A stretch of DNA of 44,160 bases from NCBI GenBank assembly GCA_016840085.1, contig JAEOTA010000015.1:1-44160 (forward strand), in the 5' to 3' direction. Positions 8,098 through 16,400 of the stretch are shown in pieces. Every line of letters starts with the position of its first letter. The first letter of the stretch is position 1. The DNA comes from Promethearchaeota archaeon (GTDB taxonomy: Archaea > Asgardarchaeota > Lokiarchaeia > Sigyniarchaeales > SOKP01). The position numbers and the translations under genes were made by a program. The notes beneath the pieces are model-generated. The model had not been told where the DNA came from. It searched no databases and saw only the letters and a list, made by a program, of their open reading frames with translations.

Positions 8098-11097
8098 TTA
8101 CAACCAACTTCTTAGTAGCTTATCATTTACTTCGATAATACCCATATCTTTGAAAAACACATTGAATGGAATAATGTTTTCTAAATCTTCTTTAGTATTA
8201 ATTAAATAGATATAAAGGTGAGCAATATATTTCATAAAACTACTTGGTTTTTCATTGTTTTTGTAATTATTATAGAACCTGTGATTATCCAAAAGATGGG
8301 TAATTGATCGGCAGAATCTTTCCTTTTCACTTAAATTCTCATCTGGTTTATAGCTAGTACTTGCTACAATCTCAGAAATTGGATGATTACTGTTAAAAAC
8401 CTCCCAAAAAATATTTGGCTCATATTCAATCCATTCAAGAGTCAATATTGAATTCTCATTAAATGGTACAAAGAAAAAATAACCATATTCTGGTACATAT
8501 TCAATCGTGGGAGGAGTCTCCAAATTAAGACTGATTTCTGGGATTTGAGTCGTCTTATTAAAATCAATTTTGATAAATTTGGTTAATATATGATGCAAAT
8601 AATTTAATTTATAACCATTAAGTTGCCAAGTTCCGATGTCTTTTGTTGGTTTAAGGATGTAACCATTCTCAGTTTGATAAGTCCACATATCTTGTTCGGT
8701 TATTAATTTAATTTCCTTGATATCTTCCAATTTTAACCATTTTATATCTTCATCTTTTATAAACGGAAAGTGTAATTTCATAATTATATCATTTGAGAAT
8801 CTTGATACTTTTACACTGTAGATTATAAACAGAATCCATAATTTTTCAGGATCATCAAACTTTTGTTCTTCAATTATCCCTTCCCACATTTTATAATATG
8901 CATTGAAAGCGAGATCCTTTAATCTTCTCCATTTAAGGTCATGACTGCTAATCCTGTAACCTGTTCTATTAAGATCAAGAGGTGCTTGTAAATCCCCTAT
9001 AACATTTAGGGTAGCTGAAGAAAATGGATATGAAAAAAGATTGCTTCCTCCTCTCTGATGTTTTGGTCTATCTCTCCCAAGTGCCCCTAACACAACTATA
9101 CCATTAAAGCATGTTCTAAAAGCTTCATCATGCTGACTTATTATCCCAATTTTATAATTGTTTTTCTCAATCTCTATTTTAGCTTCTTCATTTTGAATGG
9201 TTATAATACCATCTTTATCAGTTAAGAAAGATGTACGGATTCCACCTTCTAATTTTGGATGTATATTTTTATAATCAACTGTGTATGTCTTAATTTTTTT
9301 ATAAGACTGTTCTAATTTAGTAGGAAAAATGAAGAAATCAGGCAATAATGTTTTCTTAACTTCCAAATTAGGTACAGTAACCTCAATATTAATTGGATAA
9401 TCTGTTTTTACAAAATATTCATTTAAAATTTTTGCTAACCTTATTGTATCCCAATCTGGATGGTGATAAATCACTTTTTCTCTTTTAATAATTTCTATTT
9501 TAGTACCAACGTATTGATCCTCATCACCTTTCGCAATAGTAATGATTTCTTGAGAACCATCTATTTGAATAATAAAAGGTTCTCCATATCCCTTAGTTGG
9601 ACCAAGATCTTTACGTGTAGATACTTTAATATGATCTCCAATCATAAAACAACTAAAAAAACCAATACCCCATTTTGCAATAATATCACATTTAATTTCT
9701 TTTTCATCGAATTTCGTTTTCCAGCGATTGTAATCATAGGAATGATAATAGCTATTACCAGATACCAAAAGGAATTTGTTAATATCTTCTAAATCCATCC
9801 CAACTCCAGTATCTTTACAAATAAGTACCTCTGTTCCATCTTCTTGGAGCACATGTTTAAAATTTATTTCTAATTTGGGTTCTCTAGAATTATAATACTG
9901 AGACAGTGCTCTTCTTAGGGTTAATGCATCAATTGAGTTCTGAGCTAACTCTCGGATACACAAAGAGGGGTGATTGTAAGTATGTAGTCCCATAAAAAGA
10001 GTAATAACTTGCTCTTTATTGAGTTGTATAAAAAGGTCTCGATAAATATACTTATTATCTTTAGGTTTAATCTTGGAGCGATCAATTTTTAATGGGAGAT
10101 TTAATTTATAGTATGAGAAATTATGTGGGAAACTATTGCATTTCTCTTTGCACCGTACAATCTCTTGTTCAATAGTATCAAGAAACTTATTAATTATGTA
10201 TTGATATTTCGGTTTTTCACATTCACACTGAAAAATTATCTTATCTTGTGAAATATTTACCCCTAATACTGACAGATGCTTTTTCCACTCTTCCAAAGAT
10301 CTTGTGGATTGTATATTATCTAACAATTCAGGAGGAGTTCGTGTCCGATCAAAATCAAGAATATCTGCTAACCTTAGTATTAAGCAGAGATAGATCGAAT
10401 TAACTTGAAAGGTGCTAATTAATTCATCATGGCTGACATCAATATCATAAAGGGATTTTGTATGAGATTGACAAATTTTAGATAATGTGGGTATAATTGG
10501 GACATTATCAATGATTAAGTCTTTATTTTCTTGATAATTATTTGTGAGAAAATTTGCCGCTCTACCACCATGCGCTTCTCTCAAAAAATTAATTAAGTGA
10601 ATCTCTTCTAATAGATTAATATCACTATTGATCTCCGTCTTTTGATCTTCATCTAAATTAATTTTTTCTATTTTATTTTTTAGTTTTGCTAAATTGCTTT
10701 TATATTGGGCAAATTCATATAGGGATTTTTGAAATTCCTTTGAAGATTTCAATTGTCTAATATCATCCTCCTCCATATACATTCCAATATCATGGAAACA
10801 AGCCGACAAGATAAGAAGGAATACTTCCAAGCAATTTAGTTTTTCTAATGTCTCGTTTGGTATAATCCTTCCCATAATATCAATTACATTTAAAATATGT
10901 GTTTTATCATGAAGAGTATATTCTTTAAATATGGACTTAACCTTCTCCATAATTTGTACCGCTTCTTTGTAATATTTCATTGATATTTCGGATAGTAACT
11001 CATTTAATTCTGATTTTTGACAGGGAAACTTTGAATCTTTAAGCCTTGAAAAGAGTAATGTTTCTTCTAATTCATTTGAATGGGTTGAAAGGGGCAT
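8098..11097 (-). CDS. HD domain plus HSP90-type (GHKL) ATPase protein
   Basis: A protein of about 999 residues with two recognisable enzymatic modules. Residues about 55-300 carry an HD phosphohydrolase core, with a histidine in LHDKTHILNV and the HD pair in ACFHDIGMY. Residues about 380-560 form a Bergerat-fold ATPase: N box RELAQNSIDAL, G1 box CKDTGVGMD and G2 box KWGIGFFSCFM, the arrangement of HSP90 itself. The remaining 400 residues are unassigned. The ATG at 11095-11097 is preferred over the GTG at 11106, because the latter lies inside an AAGGTGG Shine-Dalgarno motif placed 5 bases before the ATG. HD domains coupled to HSP90-like ATPases are known from predicted prokaryotic conflict systems. 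The gene is divergent from the CARF gene. Chaperone-switch or nucleotide-hydrolysing activity is inferred. Confidence 0.85.
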   Translation of the reverse strand: MPLSTHSNELEETLLFSRLKDSKFPCQKSELNELLSEISMKYYKEAVQIMEKVKSIFKEYTLHDKTHILNVIDIMGRIIPNETLEKLNCLEVFLLILSACFHDIGMYMEEDDIRQLKSSKEFQKSLYEFAQYKSNLAKLKNKIEKINLDEDQKTEINSDINLLEEIHLINFLREAHGGRAANFLTNNYQENKDLIIDNVPIIPTLSKICQSHTKSLYDIDVSHDELISTFQVNSIYLCLILRLADILDFDRTRTPPELLDNIQSTRSLEEWKKHLSVLGVNISQDKIIFQCECEKPKYQYIINKFLDTIEQEIVRCKEKCNSFPHNFSYYKLNLPLKIDRSKIKPKDNKYIYRDLFIQLNKEQVITLFMGLHTYNHPSLCIRELAQNSIDALTLRRALSQYYNSREPKLEINFKHVLQEDGTEVLICKDTGVGMDLEDINKFLLVSGNSYYHSYDYNRWKTKFDEKEIKCDIIAKWGIGFFSCFMIGDHIKVSTRKDLGPTKGYGEPFIIQIDGSQEIITIAKGDEDQYVGTKIEIIKREKVIYHHPDWDTIRLAKILNEYFVKTDYPINIEVTVPNLEVKKTLLPDFFIFPTKLEQSYKKIKTYTVDYKNIHPKLEGGIRTSFLTDKDGIITIQNEEAKIEIEKNNYKIGIISQHDEAFRTCFNGIVVLGALGRDRPKHQRGGSNLFSYPFSSATLNVIGDLQAPLDLNRTGYRISSHDLKWRRLKDLAFNAYYKMWEGIIEEQKFDDPEKLWILFIIYSVKVSRFSNDIIMKLHFPFIKDEDIKWLKLEDIKEIKLITEQDMWTYQTENGYILKPTKDIGTWQLNGYKLNYLHHILTKFIKIDFNKTTQIPEISLNLETPPTIEYVPEYGYFFFVPFNENSILTLEWIEYEPNIFWEVFNSNHPISEIVASTSYKPDENLSEKERFCRSITHLLDNHRFYNNYKNNEKPSSFMKYIAHLYIYLINTKEDLENIIPFNVFFKDMGIIEVNDKLLRSWL

Positions 11098-11429
11098 ATT
11101 TTCCACCTTGATTTTTTATTTTATATTAATATATTTTTATATTTATTTGTAAATAATTCTAATCCAATTTGACATTTCATACTGGTCTAGTATTTTTATA
11201 TTATCTTTAGACCATTGCTGTATATGAGACTCATTTTGAAATAAATAATTGGAAAACAAAAACAAATGTTAAAGAATTAAAGAGTTTATAAATTTTAATT
11301 TATTTTGTCATCACTGAATTTTGTATTTACCCTTTTTTTAGTTTTTTTATATTTTCATGCTAACACAATTTCAAACTTGTTTTTTAACTTTTAAGATCTA
11401 ATTAATTTTAAGGAAAGATATGAAAATAG

Positions 11430-11580
11430 GGCAAGCTTTAGGCTTGAGATCATCCATGATTCCCTGATTTCCTCCCCCTTGAAGGAAGGGTATCCCTCCA
11501 ATCGGCAATACCCATGAAAAGCAATGGTGCCTTTTGGTAGTGAAAGGTCATGGTTTTCACCCTATTTTTTTCTCTTCCCC
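11430..11580 (-). ncRNA. Putative structured RNA, TnpB right-end (omega-RNA-like) remnant
   Basis: This patch is clearly more GC-rich than its surroundings. Read on the minus strand it can form three stems: GTGAAA/TTTCAC (arms 11540-11545 and 11555-11560), CCCTT/AAGGG (11476-11490) and CAAGC/GCTTG (11432-11446). The last is followed by a short U-rich stretch. The segment AAGGGGGAGGAAATCA and the overlapping peptide DTLPSRGRKSG resemble the right ends of IS605/IS1341 elements, where the tnpB tail overlaps the guide-RNA scaffold. No tnpB gene adjoins it, so it would be an orphan right end. An unrelated structured RNA is the alternative. Confidence 0.4.
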
Positions 11581-11750
11581 ATTGTGAAAGATTGAAAATT
11601 ACATGATCATAATACTCATATTCATTTATATACTTTTTTATGATCATATATTCTATATAATATGCATGTCTATAAATAAATAATCTTAACTATAAATAAA
11701 GAACTAATTTATTAATATGAAATGGAATTAGTAATATAGGATGACTCGAA

Positions 11751-12539
11751 ATGACTGAAAAGTATTGTCAAGTTATTTTAGTAGGGCATACTGCTGAAAA
11801 ATTAATATTTTCCGTTGATAAAGAAATTGTTCATAAAGTGGTATTTATAACGGAACAGCAACCACTTCCAGGGACACTTGAAGCTATAAAAGTATTGGAT
11901 AAATTAAATAAATATTACAGAGAACGGCGGGTTGAAGTTGAGAATGCGAAATTCGATTTTCACATCCAAACAAAACCCATTGCAGAATTGATTCATCTTA
12001 TTTACCAACAAATTCTCAATGGATTTGATAAAATCACCGTAAATATCTCTGGAGGATTGCGATATATGAATATTTGGTTTTATATCGCATGTTCTATTAC
12101 AAATACTCGAATTATACATGGTGATTTTATTTATGAAAAAAATGAAGAGGTAGGGATACACTCTAACGTTGAATTAACCACTTTACCATTTTCTTCGTTA
12201 ACAAATAAGCAATTTGAATTTTTAGAGCTTTTTTTTGATGAGTATCACGATTACACTGAATTTTTTAACCCAAAATCAATATTCAATGAGAATAAATTAT
12301 TGGCTAATTGTAAGAAATATGATTCGTTGGAAGATATAAAAGAAGTCTTGGAGATTAAACGTAAAACAAATTTATCTCGAGGGGTGATAAATGGATTTAT
12401 TCAAAAGCTAGAAAAAATATCTGCGATTAGTCTTTATCCTAATCCTGAAGACAGAAAAGAAAAGTCAATTGAGATAAGCTATTTAGGGATTTCTTATTTT
12501 CTAGATAAATTATATTCAAAAATAATTAATCAAAAATAG
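11751..12539 (+). CDS. CARF-domain wHTH regulator (HFX_2341/DUF6293-like)
   Basis: A 262-residue protein. The first half looks like a CARF (CRISPR-associated Rossmann) domain: a strand-loop VILVGHTAEKLIFSV near 8-22, and the hallmark ligand loop VNISGGLRYMN near 97-107, equivalent to the N-x-T/S-GG-x-x-x-M motif of Csa3/Csm6-type sensors. The second half, about 150-262, is a winged-helix DNA-binding region (TNLSRGVINGFIQKLEKISAI). Such proteins sense cyclic oligonucleotides or related nucleotides and regulate transcription. No CRISPR array or cas gene is visible, so it is a free-standing member. It lies between the HD/HSP90-ATPase gene and the SIR2-TPR gene and could control either. Confidence 0.75.
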   Translation: MTEKYCQVILVGHTAEKLIFSVDKEIVHKVVFITEQQPLPGTLEAIKVLDKLNKYYRERRVEVENAKFDFHIQTKPIAELIHLIYQQILNGFDKITVNISGGLRYMNIWFYIACSITNTRIIHGDFIYEKNEEVGIHSNVELTTLPFSSLTNKQFEFLELFFDEYHDYTEFFNPKSIFNENKLLANCKKYDSLEDIKEVLEIKRKTNLSRGVINGFIQKLEKISAISLYPNPEDRKEKSIEISYLGISYFLDKLYSKIINQK

Positions 12540-13054
12540 AAATTAATGATTTAAAAAATAAAATCGAGAAATTTTGTTTATTAACAATTTGACTACTAAA
12601 AACTACGATATATGGCAATTAATATATCATTTTTACGCGTAATGTTATTGTTATCTTGCATTGAATCGTTTTCAATCTTTCAATTATATTTCGAATTTTA
12701 GCAATATTTCTAAAAAGCAAAAGTTTCAAAATGCATAAGATTTATATAGACCTTCATTCTTAATATTAAACGTCAAGAAATTTAATGTTTAAAGTCATTA
12801 AATTACATAATTTAATTAAGATTCAATAAAGAGAGATTTTTGTTATACAGAATTGTAATAAAAATAGGCAAATTTAAATTTTGTTTCATTATTCCCATGG
12901 ATGAGATTAAAATCAAGGAATTAAAGATAATACTTTTGGACTTGCTCAAAAATTACTTCTCTTTTTGGCTTATCAATTATATGAATTATTAAATTTGTAA
13001 AATCTGTTATTTAAGATATGAATTAAGCTACATATTACCATGGGGTTTCTTCTC
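12540..13054. other. AT-rich intergenic stretch
   Basis: I see no supported gene here. The sequence is strongly AT-rich, with scattered stops in all frames. The longest ATG frame, MDEIKIKELKIILLDLLKNY from about 12900, is only 31 codons and has no convincing ribosome site. Confidence 0.6.
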
Positions 13055-13338
13055 CTAAGATGAAATATGGTTAGGATTGTTAAATTTTTTTAATTTCAGG
13101 TAAAGGTTTCCACAATTCCCACAATTACTTAATTGGGAGGAACAGAGAAATCCACAATGAGGACAGTGTATTTTTTTATAGCATGTTTTATATCTACTTT
13201 ATGGGATTTTTGTTCAGATTCTTCAAATAAATTTAGATTAGATTTGTCTGTTTTTTCTTTTATTAATTTAATTTTCGATTCTATAAATCTATTATAATCA
13301 TATTCATCTAAATAGCCATCATCTTCATAATCCTCCAA
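13055..13338 (-). pseudogene. Small zinc-ribbon gene with a frameshift at a homopolymer
   Basis: The first frame starts MEDYEDDGYLDEYDYNRF and continues to IKHAIKK, then runs into an out-of-frame end at 13129. Shifting frame within the run of seven A (plus-strand T13171-13177) gives IHCPHCGFLCSSQLSNCGNC followed by GNLYLKLKKF and a TAG at 13055-13057. That restores a zinc ribbon with CxxC pairs and gives the layout 'acidic N-terminus plus C-terminal ribbon' also seen in the gene at 34604. It is divergent from the SIR2-TPR gene, about 115-130 bases away. The break is either a sequencing or assembly indel or a real mutation. Function is unknown; metal binding is inferred. Confidence 0.6.
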
Positions 13339-13378
13339 TATTTCCTTCAGTTAGTTGTTGATGATTTAAAAAGAGAGG

Positions 13379-13390
13379 TTTATATTTTTA
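13379..13390 (+). promoter_or_regulatory. Possible TATA box for the SIR2-TPR gene
   Basis: The segment TTTATATTTTTA, preceded by purine-rich AGAGG that could serve as a BRE, lies 64-75 bases before the GTG at 13454. It is the most TATA-like element in the 115-base divergent intergenic region. This is a position-based guess. Confidence 0.3.
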
Positions 13391-13453
13391 ATGGATGCAT
13401 CTACTTTAAAAAAGAGGATTGAATAATTTTACTTGTGCAGTAATTTTTAATCC

Positions 13454-16400
13454 GTGTTAGATATAATGAATAAAACCATAAAATTTGAAAGGTATAACAG
13501 CGATCTGGAGACTTTATTTTCTCTTGAAGAGAAATTCACATTCCTCGCTGGAGCAGGTATTTCAATTGATGCTCCAACAAATATTCCTTCTGCTATCCAG
13601 ATTGTCAGATCATTGCTTGAATTATGTGCTCCTAAGGAAGAGATCAACGAGATTTTGAGTTTGAACACCTTGAGATATGAACTTATGATTGAGAAGCTTA
13701 AGCTATATCTGGATGAAAATCTTCATTTCTTAGATTATTTAGAGCTCATAACTGAGCCAAATTTCATCCATTTATTCTTGGCGAGTGCTATGATACAAGG
13801 TCATAACGTTATGACTACTAATTTTGATTATATGATTGAGACAGCATTGACAGATATTTTGCTTGATAATGAATATTATAATGTCATCCCTGTCATTACC
13901 CGTGATGATTATGAACAATATTTCAGACCGTTGGATCTTTTAAAGATGAATAAGTATCCTGTATATAAAATACATGGATCAAAGAAGAATATAATTACAG
14001 AGGTTGATACAACGGAATCATTAATTACTACTCTTGGAGCTTTGGGTAGAGATCGCGAGATGGGAGAAACTTTTGCTTTAGAATCCTTCAAAAAGCAGAC
14101 AGTTTATAATCTCCTAAAGGATCATACATTAGTAGTAATGGGCTATTCTGGTAGTGATGATTTCGATATCGGCCCAATGTTAAAAACTTTACCATATATT
14201 AAGAAACTAATTTGGATCGAGCATGTAAATTCGGAAGATATTGAAGTATTAAGAGTTTGCCAGGGTGATAGTGAAAAAGATTTTCATAAATTTTCTAGAT
14301 CAGAGTCCGTAATGGGGGAGATAGCCCTGCATTTAGGCATTGAGGTATTTCAAATCAAAGCAAATACGGGTAAATTTGTAAGAAATGTGCTTTGGAAATT
14401 ATTAATGCCTCATTTTCCTTATTTAGGCGGCGAACTCCCACGAGAAGAAGACAGACCTGATTTTCATCATTATATAAGCGAAGAGTTTAAAGAGATAGAT
14501 GTCCAAGAACTCGATAAATATTTGCTTGCTTGTAGTATTTATCTGGATTTAAATCAAGATATATCATTTCAAAGATGTGCTTTAAAAGGACTTCAATTAG
14601 CAGAGCATAATGAGGATTTTACGTCTCAGATGCATTTGTTAAATCAACTGGGAGTAATTGCATTTAAATCACAGAATTACGCTGAATCAATATCATTCTT
14701 CCAAAGAGGATTAGAAATTGCGGAAAAAGTTTCTGATAGTATTAGAAAAGCGGACTTTTTAACTAATGTTAGTGCTGCTCAAATTGAATTACGAGACATG
14801 TTTGAATTGGGCACTAGATTAGACGCTAAAACTATGTTCCAAGAAGCCCTAGCAGTTTATGAAGAAAATAGAGAGCATTTAGGGCGAATTACGGCTTTAG
14901 ACAATCTTTCGGGGGCATCATTGATCTCCCATGAATTAGAATCTTCTCTTAACTTGTTAATGGAAGCTTATATGTTCACTATGAGCCTGGGAAATTTAAA
15001 ATTTAAATCTGAAATTGCAATGAATATTGGTTTAGTTTGTGATCTTTATATTGATCCAAAATCTGCTCAATCAAAATTAGAAGAAGCCCTTTCAATTAAA
15101 AAACAGCTTGGAGATTTAAAATCAGAATTATTTGTTCATTATTTGCTTGGAAACTTTTATTATAATCAGGGTCAATATAATACAGCTTTAGAGCATTACA
15201 CACGTTCTTTAGAGAGGAAAAATGAGATTGTGGGACCCACAAATGAGATCGAATGTCTCCTCGCCATGGGGTGGGCTTATTACAAACAAAATGATCTTGA
15301 TCGCGCATTAGAAACACATGAAAGGGCGTTAAAGTTATGTAAAGCGAGTAACAATAAGATTTATGAAGCTTTAATACATAACGCCAAGGGATTTATCTTT
15401 TATTTGAAAAATGATCTTGATTTAGCATTTAATTCTTATAAAACTGCGTTAGTTCTGTTAAAAGGATTCCAAAATGTTTCACAAACCATTTTAACTATCA
15501 ATAAACAGATTGAAATCAATATTCAACAAATATCCTCTAAAATCACTCCGGATTTAAATGGTTTAAGGGATCATTTAACTCCAATATCAATGCATATTAC
15601 TGATGAGAGAGAGAAACTACAGTTTTTAGAAGGGGAGCTAGAAAAAATATATCAATGGGATTTAGTTTCCAAAAAAGCTCAAATTATGTTAGATATCGGT
15701 ATTCTTCACTTACTTCAAAATAATAAAGCTAAAGCAAGAGAATATTTAGAAAGAGGATTAGAATTGTTAACTAGAATGGGAAAATTATCAGAAGTAGAAT
15801 CTTATCTCTCCATATTTGCCAGTTATGGCTTGATATTGAAACCAATCAACATCAATTCCTTTCCTTTTCAATTTCTTTTCAACATAAAAACTGATATTAT
15901 GGAGAAAAAACCCATATGGATTGCTAGTATGCAATCGCGTCAACTTTCTAAAAATGCGACTCTCCTTTTAGAAGAGGGTAATAAATTGTTTAATGAAGGT
16001 AGAATTAAAGAAGCTTTACCCAAATTTGAAGAAATTTTCGAAATATGGAGGAGATTAGGGGAAATAGATGCTATGAATGATGCAAAATCCATAATTGCTA
16101 CATTGAAATTTAACTTAGCATTAGAAAAGGTGCAAACTTTCAATCAAAAAGGGTTTAATAAGGTAATTATGGAAGAAATTCCTGAGTTAATACAATCATC
16201 AGAAGAAATGATGATTCTTTGGAAAGAAGTAGAAGAAGAAATGAAGAAATACAGTTATCCTAAAGAAATCACACAAGAGAAGGGTGTAGAAAACACAGCT
16301 CAAGATTTAGAATCCAGCTTTGGAAAAGATATAACTGAAGCAGCTTCTCGAATCTTTGAATTAGAACAACAAAGTCAAATAATATTTCTTTCTCCCCATC

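Noticed and set aside
11450..11647. 65-codon minus-strand frame
   Set aside because: It overlaps the structured GC-rich segment. The upper half is low-complexity, and only the tail (DTLPSRGRKSG) looks meaningful, as part of a TnpB-type right end rather than a separate protein.
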